From: CAVUNY01 sp963843535
GTDB taxonomy: Bacteria; Chloroflexota; Anaerolineae; Anaerolineales; Anaerolineaceae
Length of the DNA: 64,000 bases
NCBI GenBank assembly: GCA_963843535.1
Contig: CAWJKU010000004.1
Span: 310,001-374,000 of the forward strand
Direction of reading: 5' to 3'
Shown here: one piece after another, positions 32,777 through 40,962 of the stretch
Layout of the letters: each line of letters opens with the position of its first letter
Position numbering within the stretch: the first letter of the stretch is position 1
Program-made: the position numbers and the translations under genes
Notes under the pieces: generated by a model
The model's database searches: none
What the model saw: the letters and a program-made list of their open reading frames with translations, nothing else
Told to the model about the DNA's origin: nothing

Positions 32777-33468
32777 CTAGCATCTTCACGCAGACTATAA
32801 CCCGTCCCGCGCAGGGTTTGAATGAGGGCAGGCAAGCCGATCTTCTGGCGCAGTGAACGCACGTACTGCTCAACGATATTGGAGTCCCCGCCGAAGTCAT
32901 ATCCCCATACCTCTTCCAGCAGAGTCTCTTTTGAGAGCACCTGGCGTGGGTGGCGTAGAAAGCAATGCAAGACTTTAAACTCGGTGGCGGTCAACGTTAT
33001 CCGCCGGCTGCCGCGGAACACTTCGTGAGTCTCAAGGTTCAAGGTCAGATCACCGAGCTCAAGCTGGTTAGCTGTGGGTATCTTGCGGCGCATGCGCGCG
33101 CGCACCCGGGCGAGCAGCTCTTCGATTTGGAAAGGTTTGACGATGTAATCGTCTGCGCCGCTATCCAGGCCGGTAACGGTATCTGACACTGCATCCCGGG
33201 CGGTGACGATAATCACTGGTATCTCCGACGAGGCGCGGATGCGGCGGCTGAGGGTGATACCATCCATACCGGGCAGCATCCAATCCAGGATGACCAGGTC
33301 AGGGTGTTTTTCTTCGAACAAACGCAGCCCTTGCAGACCGTCTGAAGCGGTATGTATGGTGTAACCTTCATAGTGCAAGCCAAGAGATATCAGCGAGATA
33401 AACGCGGGATCATCTTCGACGATCAAAACGGCCGGCGCGTTTTCAGGAGGTGTATGAGGAATAGTCAT
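32773..33468 (-). CDS. OmpR/PhoB-family response regulator
   Basis: The 231-residue protein has a receiver domain (EDD at 18-20, phosphoacceptor in VILDWMLPGMDG, VTARDA, IVKPFQIEEL) and a winged-helix output domain (LTATEFKVLHCFLRHPRQVLSKETLLEEVWGY shortened: TATEFKVLHCFLRHPRQVLS) with IVEQYVRSLRQKIG. It is the first gene of the pair and overlaps the kinase start. Targets probably include the Asp-tailed exported protein downstream. Confidence 0.93.
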   Translation of the reverse strand: MTIPHTPPENAPAVLIVEDDPAFISLISLGLHYEGYTIHTASDGLQGLRLFEEKHPDLVILDWMLPGMDGITLSRRIRASSEIPVIIVTARDAVSDTVTGLDSGADDYIVKPFQIEELLARVRARMRRKIPTANQLELGDLTLNLETHEVFRGSRRITLTATEFKVLHCFLRHPRQVLSKETLLEEVWGYDFGGDSNIVEQYVRSLRQKIGLPALIQTLRGTGYSLREDAR

Positions 33469-33565
33469 TGGAATCGTTATCCACAGGGTGTAGATTTATT
33501 ATACTGATTAACCAGGGGATACGAACGTTGATCCTGGGGATTTGAGAATGGAATATGGAATTATG

Positions 33566-33702
33566 GCGCCGTCATAGGTTACAGCGTAATTATTTCCAGC
33601 GCTGAGCGTGCCTATCAAAATGGGATACGGGCCCACGCTTTCACCCGCAGCACGAGTCAGGCTGCCTGAGAACTGATCGCCGCTTACGAGCGCCGGAAGG
33701 AT
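33566..33702 (-). pseudogene. Decayed fragment of an MBG domain
   Basis: About 137 bp match, with scattered differences, the part of the MBG-repeat gene at about 35252-35388 (shared runs include CAGCGTAATTAT, CCAGCGCTGAG and GCCGGAA). Frame is not maintained and no start or stop framework surrounds it. The 478-bp gap between the response regulator and the next gene otherwise holds no coding sequence. It looks like the leftover of a second MBG-repeat gene or of a duplication. Confidence 0.7.
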
Positions 33703-33848
33703 GGCGCTGTCCTAAATCACCTACGATTGTTAGAGTAATTTTCACGGTTATGGGGCGCACTGCGACATTGGCGCATATGAATATCACGATCGTTTCATAT
33801 TCGTGCCGCTGGTGAACCACGGTCAATAAAGATTATCCTGGCAAGAAA

Positions 33849-33890
33849 AAAGTGAATGGATGCCCCCATACAAGGCCGTCCATTCACTTT
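33849..33890 (-). terminator. Intrinsic terminator of the GlsB-like gene
   Basis: AAAGTGAATGGA and TCCATTCACTTT form a perfect 12-bp stem. On the minus strand the stem is followed by a run of U (the plus strand reads GAAAAAAGTG), a standard Rho-independent terminator 57 bp after the gene. Confidence 0.8.
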
Positions 33891-33946
33891 ACACACGATG
33901 TTTGACTGGCGGCTCCGCAGATGGAGGCCCGCCGCGTTGTGAGCCG

Positions 33947-34198
33947 CTAGCGCCCTCGCCTGAGGAAGCGGTAGACGGCGATGACGATGATCGCGCCTAT
34001 CAATGCCACGATAATGCTCGTGAGGTTGAGGCCGCTCATCAGGTCCAGACCGGTGATCAGGGTTGCTATCCAGCCACCGACCACACCGCCGACCACGCCC
34101 AGGATCATTTCGACAAAGAGGCTGGTGTTGGTCTTCATGATTTTCGAAGCCAGATAACCGGCTATTAAACCCACCACGATTGTAGAGAGCAGATTCAT
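33947..34198 (-). CDS. GlsB/YeaQ/YmgE-family small membrane protein
   Basis: An 83-residue hydrophobic protein with three membrane helices and the glycine-rich family pattern: VGLIAGYLASKIMKTN, EMILGVVGGVVGGWIATLI and IVALIGAIIVIAVYRFLRR. The family (formerly 'transglycosylase-associated') is often stress-induced, but its function is not established. AAGGAGAAA precedes ATG 34198. It is 35 bp after the SRPBCC protein gene on the same strand, so both may share a transcript. Confidence 0.88.
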   Translation of the reverse strand: MNLLSTIVVGLIAGYLASKIMKTNTSLFVEMILGVVGGVVGGWIATLITGLDLMSGLNLTSIIVALIGAIIVIAVYRFLRRGR

Positions 34199-34233
34199 GA
34201 TTTTTCTCCTTATTTATGCCCAATCGCCTAAAA

Positions 34234-34674
34234 TTAAAGGCTCTCGACCAGCTTTCTCAACAAGTTGGTCGCATTCTTGACCTTCAGCGCGTCTACCGGG
34301 TTTCCGCCGAGCACAAAGTTAGCCAGGATACCGCCCCCCGTAAGCGTATCCAGGGTGTACTCAACCTTGCACTCATCGTTGTTCAGCCCAAAGAATCCAC
34401 CGCTGGGTCGCAGCTTGAACACATGTGAGTCCTTGTCGTCGCCCATCTGGGTCATGATGTCCAGACGCTTCTGCGGCTCCAGGTTCACGATGGTTCCGCG
34501 GCCCGTTTTGCCTTCATCCGTCCACTGAAAGGTTCCACCCTCGCTGACCGATGTCACGTTTGAGACACTTTCGATGCCTGGAAACCACTGGGGCCAGTGG
34601 TCTGGGTTGGTGATCACTTCCCATACTTTCTCCACTGGCGCATTAATTTCTACTTCACGTTCAAATTTCGGCAT
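34234..34674 (-). CDS. SRPBCC-family (START-like) protein
   Basis: The 146-residue product starts with the hallmark of this fold, FEREVEINAPVEKVWEVITNPDHWPQWFPG (shortened: INAPVEKVWEVITNPDHWPQW), and shows the alternating strands and long C-terminal helix (DALKVKNATNLLRKLVESL). AAGGAGGT 8 nt before ATG 34674 fixes the start; the frame remains open 28 codons upstream. Members bind hydrophobic ligands or act as cyclases, and small stand-alone ones are mostly uncharacterised. Confidence 0.85.
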   Translation of the reverse strand: MPKFEREVEINAPVEKVWEVITNPDHWPQWFPGIESVSNVTSVSEGGTFQWTDEGKTGRGTIVNLEPQKRLDIMTQMGDDKDSHVFKLRPSGGFFGLNNDECKVEYTLDTLTGGGILANFVLGGNPVDALKVKNATNLLRKLVESL

Positions 34675-34858
34675 TTCTGTACCTCCTTGAATGGGTATAG
34701 TACTGCTATGAATCATACCAAACTGAATACTAAGATGAACACAATTCTCTGCACACACCGGCCAAACAAGTAGCGCTTCCGATGGTCTGTGCAGGTGCTG
34801 TTCATCCTTAGAATATATTAAATATTATAGGTCGGACCAAATGGAAGTCAAATTAATG

Positions 34859-34891
34859 GGGGATGAAACTGGCTTAGCCAGTTTCATCCCC
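34859..34891. terminator. Intrinsic terminator-like hairpin
   Basis: GGGGATGAAACTGGC and GCCAGTTTCATCCCC form a perfect 15-bp stem with a TTA loop. It lies 50 bp beyond the stop of the MBG-repeat gene read on the minus strand, where it would end that transcript. Confidence 0.75.
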
Positions 34892-34940
34892 GGTAGTTTT
34901 GTCCTTTGGATCTGGCAGATCAGCCAGACCTGTGCTGCAT

Positions 34941-37900
34941 TTACCTGCTAAAGCTTGGCATAAACACCCAATAATACATCTTATAGGCGAGGACGGTCTC
35001 GACCACCTGTGGGGCAGGGTTGTAGTTTGTATTGCCATCCTGGTCATATCGCACTAGGCAGCTGCCCGTGCTGCTGGTCATGGTAAAGGTTGAGCCAATA
35101 TTGGTGCAGGCCCCAGATGCGCTAAACGTAATCGCAAGGCCCGAGTCACTGGTGGCAGCTACTGTGAAAGTGGAGCCACCGGCTGCCGTCACCGGCGCAT
35201 GGGTGGTGACCGTGATCGTCTGGTTGGCCCTGGTAACGGTCAGGTTTGCGCCGGTATAGGTCACAGCGTAATTATCTCCAGCGCTGAGTGTGCCGATTAA
35301 AATGGGATACGCTCCCACGTCTTCACCCGCAGTACGGGTCAGGCTGCCCGAAAACTGATCACCGCTCATGAGCGCCGGAATGACAGCAAAAGTCAATTCT
35401 GGGTCCTGGCTGCCGAAGACTTTGGTCTTCGCATCAGCCGTGACGGTGATCGCGCGGGCGGTGATTACGCCGGTCGTATCGTTGACGAAGGTCACAGCGT
35501 AGTTCAGGCCGCCGTTGCCGTCGCTGACCGAGCCGGTTGGGGTGAGGGTCTTTCCGCTGCCCACGTTCTTGCTGTCGAAGGCCTGGGTCCAGGCCGCGCT
35601 GTCGCCCGAGGCCAGGCCACCCAGGGTGATGGTGGGTAGGCCAGTTGAGCCGGTCGTGCCGTCGTAGACCTTTGTGTCTGTGGCGGCGGTGACGGTGATC
35701 GCGCGGGCGGTGATCTCGCCGGTCGTGTCGTTGGCAAAGCTCACGGAGTAGTTCAGGCCGCCGTTGCCGTCGCTGACCGAGCCGGCCGGGGTGAGGGTCT
35801 TTCCGCTGCCCACGTTCTTGCTGTCGAAGGCCTGGGTCCAGGCTGCGCTGTCGCCCGAGGCCAGGCCACCCAGGGTGATGGTGGGTAGGCCAGTTGAGCC
35901 GGTCGTGCCGTCGTAGACCTTTGTGTCTGTGGCGGCGGTGACGGTGATCGCGCGGGCGGTGATCTCGCCGGTCGTGTCGTTGGCAAAGCTCACGGCGTAG
36001 TTCAGGCCGCCGTTGCCGTCGCTGACCGAGCCGGTTGGGGTGAGGGTCTTTCCGCTGCCCACGTTCTTGCTATCGAAGACCTGGGTCCAGGTCGCGCTGT
36101 CGCCTGAAGCCAGGCTGCCCAGGATGATGGTGGGTATGCCGGAGGATACGGTCGTGCCGTCGTATTCTTTGGTATCTGTGGCGGCGGTGACGGTGATCGC
36201 GCGGGCGGTGATCTCGCCGGTCGTATCGTTGACGAAGGTCACAGCGTAGTTCAGGCCGCCGTTGCCGTCGCTGACCGAGCCGGTTGGAGTGAGGGTCTTT
36301 CCGCTGCCCACGTTCTTGCTGTCGAAGGCCTGGGTCCAGGCCGCGCTGTCGCCCGAGGCCAGGCCACCCAGGGTGATGGTGGGTAGGCCAGTTGAGCCGG
36401 TCGTGCCGTCGTAGACCTTTGTGTCTGTGGCGGCGGTGACGGTGATCGCGCGGGCGGTGATCTCGCCGGTCGTATCGTTGACGAAGCTCACAGCGTAGTT
36501 CAGGCCGCCGTTGCCGTCGCTGACCGAGCCGGCCGGGGTGAGGGTCTTTCCGCTGCCCACGTTCTTGCTATCGAAGGCCTGGGTCCAGGTCGCGCTTTCG
36601 CCCGAGGCCAGGCTGCCCAGGGTGATGGTTGGAACGCCGGACGAACCAGTCGTGCCGTCGTATTCTTTGGTATCTGTGGCGGCGGTGACGGTGATCGCGC
36701 GGGCGGTGATCTCGCCGGTCGTATCGTTGACAAAGGTCACAGCGTAGTTCAGGCCGCCGTTGCCGTCGCTGACCGAGCCGGCCGGGGTGAGGGTCTTTCC
36801 GCTGCCCACGTTCTTGCTATCGAAGACCTGGGTCCAGGTCGCGCTTTCGCCCGAGGCCAGGCTGCCCAGGGTGATGGTTGGAACGCCGGACGAACCAGTC
36901 GTGCCGTCGTATTCTTTGGTATCTGTGGCGGCGGTGACGGTGATCGCGCGGGCGGTGATCTCGCCGGTCGTATCGTTGACGAAGCTCACAGCGTAGTTCA
37001 GGCCGCCGTTGCCGTCGCTGACCGAGCCGGCCGGGGTGAGGGTCTTCCCGCTGCCCACGTTCTTGCTGTCGAAGGCCTGGGTCCAGGTCGCGCTGTCGCC
37101 TGAAGCCAGGCTGCCCAGGGTGATGGTGGGTACGCCGGAGGAGGCGGTCGCGCCGTCGTAGACCTTTGTGTCTGTAACTGCCGTGACGGTGATCGGGCGC
37201 TTATTGACCGTCAGGTCGGCTGTGGCGCTGCTTGGGGCATATACACTGTCCCCCGCGAAACTTGCGCTCACGCCGCTGGCGTAGTAGCCGAAGTTTGTGT
37301 TTAATGTGGCGGTGCAGGTGGCAACGCCGCTGGCAAGGGTGGTACCATCGCATGCCGCCGCATTGTCAAGAGCGAAGCTAATGCTCTTTCCGCTGACGGC
37401 TGGGGATAGAGTGGCAGACAGCATGACGGTATCCCCGTAGGTATCAGTGAGCGCTGTCACATCCAGGGTCGTGGCAGTGCCATATGTGACGGTAATTGTG
37501 ATGTAATCGACATAAGCCGTTCTGGAGAAAAAAACCTGGCTGTTAATAACCGAGAGGACCACACCAAAGTTGGCATTATTAATGTCCGCGGGGGTCCAGG
37601 TGGTTCCCCATAAATCAGACGTCCCTCCATAATAAGCTGGTGTTTCAGATGTCGGCCAATCCATTGTCGCGGCTGCTTTATTGTCACCGACGATCGAACC
37701 TGCTTTGACCAGGCTTACTACATTATCCCGGATCAAGGGGGAAAATATTCCACTGGAGTACCGACCGATCGTCACCTGGATACCAGTGATGGACGCATTG
37801 GCTGGAATGGCGAAACCATAACCGGTTCCCATCAGATAATGGGTGGTGCCATCGTTTACGGGAACAGCTGCGAAGGTAGATTGGTTGTTATTGGATGAAA

Positions 37901-38081
37901 TCCTACCAGGAGCTGACCATGTAATCGTACCGATACCGGTTACATCAGCACCTGCCGTGGGATAATTAGGCCCCGAAGTAGACGCGTACACTTCAGACGC
38001 CGGCAGCGCTGCCAGCGCCAGTAACGCAATGAGCAGCACTGTGATGATTTTTGAAAAGGTTTTTGAAAATTTTACCGACAT
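34941..38081 (-). CDS. Large secreted MBG-repeat protein with MPSFSR tail
   Basis: The 1,046-residue protein has a signal peptide (IITVLLIALLALAALPA, cleavage near VYA-S), an N-terminal beta-sandwich domain (to about 190), an Ig-like domain (about 195-285), seven nearly identical 83-residue MBG domains, an eighth divergent one (TVTADAKTKVFGSQDPELTF), a short Ig-like unit (TVTTHAPVTAAGGSTFTVAA) and the tail YYWVFMPSFSR. GGAGGG 8 nt before ATG 38081 sets the start. It is likely a surface adhesin or matrix protein; MBG domains are presumed spacers. The tail matches that of the Ig-repeat protein at 19408. It has its own 5' leader and downstream hairpin. Confidence 0.82.
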   Translation of the reverse strand: MSVKFSKTFSKIITVLLIALLALAALPASEVYASTSGPNYPTAGADVTGIGTITWSAPGRISSNNNQSTFAAVPVNDGTTHYLMGTGYGFAIPANASITGIQVTIGRYSSGIFSPLIRDNVVSLVKAGSIVGDNKAAATMDWPTSETPAYYGGTSDLWGTTWTPADINNANFGVVLSVINSQVFFSRTAYVDYITITVTYGTATTLDVTALTDTYGDTVMLSATLSPAVSGKSISFALDNAAACDGTTLASGVATCTATLNTNFGYYASGVSASFAGDSVYAPSSATADLTVNKRPITVTAVTDTKVYDGATASSGVPTITLGSLASGDSATWTQAFDSKNVGSGKTLTPAGSVSDGNGGLNYAVSFVNDTTGEITARAITVTAATDTKEYDGTTGSSGVPTITLGSLASGESATWTQVFDSKNVGSGKTLTPAGSVSDGNGGLNYAVTFVNDTTGEITARAITVTAATDTKEYDGTTGSSGVPTITLGSLASGESATWTQAFDSKNVGSGKTLTPAGSVSDGNGGLNYAVSFVNDTTGEITARAITVTAATDTKVYDGTTGSTGLPTITLGGLASGDSAAWTQAFDSKNVGSGKTLTPTGSVSDGNGGLNYAVTFVNDTTGEITARAITVTAATDTKEYDGTTVSSGIPTIILGSLASGDSATWTQVFDSKNVGSGKTLTPTGSVSDGNGGLNYAVSFANDTTGEITARAITVTAATDTKVYDGTTGSTGLPTITLGGLASGDSAAWTQAFDSKNVGSGKTLTPAGSVSDGNGGLNYSVSFANDTTGEITARAITVTAATDTKVYDGTTGSTGLPTITLGGLASGDSAAWTQAFDSKNVGSGKTLTPTGSVSDGNGGLNYAVTFVNDTTGVITARAITVTADAKTKVFGSQDPELTFAVIPALMSGDQFSGSLTRTAGEDVGAYPILIGTLSAGDNYAVTYTGANLTVTRANQTITVTTHAPVTAAGGSTFTVAATSDSGLAITFSASGACTNIGSTFTMTSSTGSCLVRYDQDGNTNYNPAPQVVETVLAYKMYYWVFMPSFSR
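35451..37193 (-). repeat. Seven tandem 249-bp direct repeats (MBG units)
   Basis: The landmark CGCGCGGGCG recurs at 35451, 35700, 35949, 36198, 36447, 36696 and 36945, with a diverged copy at 37194: an exact 249-bp period (83 codons). Units are nearly identical in DNA, so copy number can change by recombination. Small differences (YDGTTGSTG versus YDGTTGSSG) group units into types that alternate. Confidence 0.95.
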
Positions 38082-38481
38082 AAAATTCCCTCCGAAAAAA
38101 TTATTTAGAAAACTGGTGGAAAACAACCTGAACGCAATGTGCCCAAAGCGCTAGTATTTAGGTTTCCCTCCTTCTCTCTTCGTCGAGAGAGATTCAATGT
38201 ATGTAAATTGTGATTACTTTCAATCATTTTAATAATGAAATGAGCTTTACAACATTGCAGTATCCTAACAACTAACTCGTTTCCTATCTATTGTTATAAA
38301 TAAATCGCGAAATTGCTGCATGGCTTCATCAGGCGCCATCTTATTCGCTTGTTCACTCTCGCTTTGGCGAATCGAATGTTATGTGACCACGCCGAGGTAG
38401 GATGCGGGTTAACGTGGGCAGTATCCGTTTGAGTGAACTCAGTTAATTAAAATTTCAGTTGTGCAAGGGGTCAGAGGGCGT
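38082..38481. other. Non-coding leader of the MBG-repeat gene
   Basis: About 400 bp without a supported gene. It is AT-rich compared with its flanks and contains a small hairpin (TCTCTC...GAGAGA near 38170-38195) just ahead of the MBG ribosome-binding region. I see no recognisable riboswitch class or tRNA. It probably holds the promoter and a long 5' untranslated region. Confidence 0.5.
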
Positions 38482-39687
38482 TTACCCTGGCTCGTGGATA
38501 TTCATCGCATCCTGGAGGATGATGCTCGCAGCGCCGATTGAGGCGGCATCGGCCCCCAGGCGGGTCATCTCGATCCTGCCCAACACCAGGGAGGCGGGCA
38601 AGGCACGATGATAGACTTCCTCTTCCAAAGGGGCGAGAAGCGCGTTGCCGGCCGCGCTGATTGGGCCGCCGATGATCACCTTCTCCAGGTTCAGTAAGTT
38701 TAACAGACTGGCGACGATCACCCCTACTGCGCGTCCAACATCGCTGATTATCTGGACCGCGAAACCATCTCCGGATTGGACTGCCTGTATCAGGTGATCG
38801 AGGGTCAACAGCGCGGGATTGCCCTCCACCATTCCCATCAACAGGCTGGTGCGGTTATCTTTGAGGAGCGCCCGCGCGCTGGAAAGCAATGCGGGTACGC
38901 TGGTGACCGTGTTCAAACAACCGTGATTTCCGCACGCGCAGGGCAGGCCATCTGGGTCTAATGTCATGTGTCCAATCGCACCGGCAGAAAGGGTTTTCCC
39001 AAAATGCAGGCGGTCATGGATCACCAGACCGGCTTCGACCGTGGTACCCAGGCGGATGAAAAGGAGATCGGAGTTCTGCATACCGCTTCCCGCCCATTTC
39101 TCGCCCCAGGCCGCGGCCTGGGCCTGGTTGACCACGGATACGGGGAAATCGATCAATTGGGCGAGGCGGTCTGCCAGGGGATAGTCTTTCAGGCCGGCGG
39201 GATATTCCATGGTAATGATGCCTGATCTTGCGTCCACCATGCCCGGTACGGCCACGCAAACCCCAACCAGCTGAGCTGCGGGAATATCTCGCGTGATTTC
39301 CTTGATCGCCAGCGCGATATCATCGACAATCTCGGAAACGTCCAGGCTGGTCACCGGGTGGATGCGTTGTTTTACCGGCCGGGCATTCATATCCGTCAGG
39401 GTGATGCGAGCCATATTGGCGGTGAGTTCGATGCCGACGGCATATCTCGCTTTGGACGCCAGTCTGAGGAGGATGCGCGGCCGGCCAACCCCACTTTCGG
39501 TTGTACGGACTTCTTCTACCAGGCCTTCCGCCACCATATCTCCCAGTATTCGCGTGACCGTGGCTTTGCTAAGACCAGTCACATGCGCCAGCTGGGTGCG
39601 CGAAATGGGGGACTGCACTCGCATGAGGTGCATGAGGGTCTGGCGGTTCGCAGATTTAACATCCTCGATACTGGTCAGCTGCGACAT
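38482..39687 (-). CDS. ROK-family transcriptional repressor
   Basis: The 401-residue product has an N-terminal winged helix (VKSANRQTLMHLMRVQSPISRTQLAHVTGLSKATVTRI shortened: SPISRTQLAHVTGLSKATV) and a ROK sugar-kinase-like domain with the ATP/sugar fold (VGIELTANMARI, CVAVPGMVD, LSAGAIGHMTL) and the zinc motif CACGNHGCLNT. ATG 39687 fits NagC/XylR family starts. It is divergent from the sugar oxidoreductase/transport operon and is its likely regulator, with a sugar or sugar phosphate releasing it from DNA. The candidate operator is at 39760-39786. Confidence 0.9.
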   Translation of the reverse strand: MSQLTSIEDVKSANRQTLMHLMRVQSPISRTQLAHVTGLSKATVTRILGDMVAEGLVEEVRTTESGVGRPRILLRLASKARYAVGIELTANMARITLTDMNARPVKQRIHPVTSLDVSEIVDDIALAIKEITRDIPAAQLVGVCVAVPGMVDARSGIITMEYPAGLKDYPLADRLAQLIDFPVSVVNQAQAAAWGEKWAGSGMQNSDLLFIRLGTTVEAGLVIHDRLHFGKTLSAGAIGHMTLDPDGLPCACGNHGCLNTVTSVPALLSSARALLKDNRTSLLMGMVEGNPALLTLDHLIQAVQSGDGFAVQIISDVGRAVGVIVASLLNLLNLEKVIIGGPISAAGNALLAPLEEEVYHRALPASLVLGRIEMTRLGADAASIGAASIILQDAMNIHEPG

Positions 39688-39729
39688 GGGAATAGTATAG
39701 CTCCTGTTCAGGAAGATGTTAAGTCGTTC

Positions 39730-39758
39730 TTGACAGTGAAGCTTATTAGCAGTATAAT
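39730..39758 (+). promoter_or_regulatory. Consensus sigma-70 promoter of the carbohydrate operon
   Basis: TTGACA (39730-39735), 17-bp spacer, TATAAT (39753-39758): both hexamers match the vegetative consensus exactly. Transcription would begin near 39765 and read into the Gfo/Idh/MocA gene. A promoter this strong implies tight repression. Confidence 0.85.
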
Positions 39759-39759
39759 C

Positions 39760-39786
39760 CAATTAGTTTCAGTTTGCAACTAATTG
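39760..39786. promoter_or_regulatory. Operator-like inverted repeat over the start point
   Basis: CAATTAGTT (39760-39768) and AACTAATTG (39778-39786) form a perfect 9-bp inverted repeat with a 9-bp spacer. It begins two bases after the -10 box and covers the expected transcription start. TTAGTT...AACTAA symmetry resembles sites of NagC/XylR-type ROK repressors, and the ROK gene is divergent from it. Confidence 0.7.
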
Positions 39787-39855
39787 TTTAGATATTATAA
39801 GAACAGCGTCAAATCTAAGATTTCGTGGCCATAGGACGGAGAGGTCTTTCCTGGA

Positions 39856-40953
39856 ATGACAGACGAGCTGAAAGTTGGCGTTGTGGGTTGTGGTGTCGGT
39901 CGGGCGCACATCCGGGGGTATCAGGCGCTCCCTGGCCGGTATGTGGTGACGGCTGTCTGTGATATCGATGAAAACAAGGCCAACCTGGTGGCCAGGGAGT
40001 ACGGCGTCCCGCATGTTTTCACCGACATCAAAGATGTGTGCGCGATGGGGGAGTTAGATGTTATTGATATCTGCACGCCGCCGCTCGACCACTATAACCA
40101 GATTCGCCAGGTTTTGGCAGCCGGCAAGCACGCTATTTGTGAGAAGCCTCTGGTGGGGTCTTTGCTCGAAATAGATCGCCTTAAACAGGCGGAACAAGAA
40201 TCCGGCAAGTGGATCGTCCCCATTTTCCAATACCGTTTTGGTAAGGGAATTCAAAAACTTAAGATGCTGGTCGATCAAGGCCTGGCCGGGCGGCCTTATC
40301 TATCTACCGTGGAGGTGGCCTGGCGCCGGCGGGCAAACTATTATGCGGGCCCGTGGCGGGGAAGATGGGCTACCGAATTGGGTGGAACGCTGTTGAATCA
40401 TGCGATCCATGCCCTGGATATGCTTTGCTTTATCGGCGGACCGGTCCAAAGCGTTTTTGCCCGCATCGCGACCCTGGTCAACCCGGTGGAGGTCGAGGAT
40501 TGCGCTTCAGTTTCTTTTCAAATGGCGAATGGTTCGTTAGCCACCCTTTCTGTGACCCTCGGCTCTAACCCCGAGATCAGCCGCCACCGGTTTTGTTTTA
40601 GCAACCTGACTGCTGAAAGCAACACCGACCCTTATGCGAATTCTGAGGACCCCTGGACATTCAGTGGAGATACTCCTGAGGCGAATCAGCAAATTTCTTC
40701 CGCATTGGCTCACTTCAACACCTCCCCCAGCAGTTTTGAAGGCCTGTTCACGCAGTTTTCCGATGCGCTGCGAACCGGAGGGATGCCGCCCATCACGCTG
40801 GAAGATGCCCGCAGTATTTTTCAAACGATCACCGCAATGTATTATTCAGCTCAGACCCGCCAGGTCGTTGAGTTGCCATTACATGCTAACCATCCGAAAT
40901 ATGCGGGTTGGCTGCCCTCTAAAACCTCATTGAACCCTGCCGCTGTCCTTTAG
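39856..40953 (+). CDS. Gfo/Idh/MocA-family oxidoreductase
   Basis: The 365-residue enzyme has an N-terminal NAD(P)-binding Rossmann domain (VGVVGCGVGRAHIRGYQAL, VCDIDENKA) and the family signature CEKPLVGS around residue 95, then the C-terminal alpha/beta domain (GGTLLNHAIHALDMLCFIGG) with the usual catalytic His/Asp region. It oxidises or reduces a sugar or sugar derivative; some members drive redox-assisted glycoside cleavage. First gene of the carbohydrate operon, after the consensus promoter and operator. Substrate unknown. Confidence 0.9.
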   Translation: MTDELKVGVVGCGVGRAHIRGYQALPGRYVVTAVCDIDENKANLVAREYGVPHVFTDIKDVCAMGELDVIDICTPPLDHYNQIRQVLAAGKHAICEKPLVGSLLEIDRLKQAEQESGKWIVPIFQYRFGKGIQKLKMLVDQGLAGRPYLSTVEVAWRRRANYYAGPWRGRWATELGGTLLNHAIHALDMLCFIGGPVQSVFARIATLVNPVEVEDCASVSFQMANGSLATLSVTLGSNPEISRHRFCFSNLTAESNTDPYANSEDPWTFSGDTPEANQQISSALAHFNTSPSSFEGLFTQFSDALRTGGMPPITLEDARSIFQTITAMYYSAQTRQVVELPLHANHPKYAGWLPSKTSLNPAAVL

Positions 40954-40962
40954 GAGGAGTTT

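Noticed and set aside
35451..37193. CRISPR array
   Set aside because: Repeats are 249 bp, contiguous, without spacers, and encode MBG domains in frame.
38082..38481. Cyclic-di-GMP or other riboswitch upstream of the MBG-repeat gene
   Set aside because: The leader is long and has a small hairpin, but I could not match conserved core sequences of any riboswitch class.
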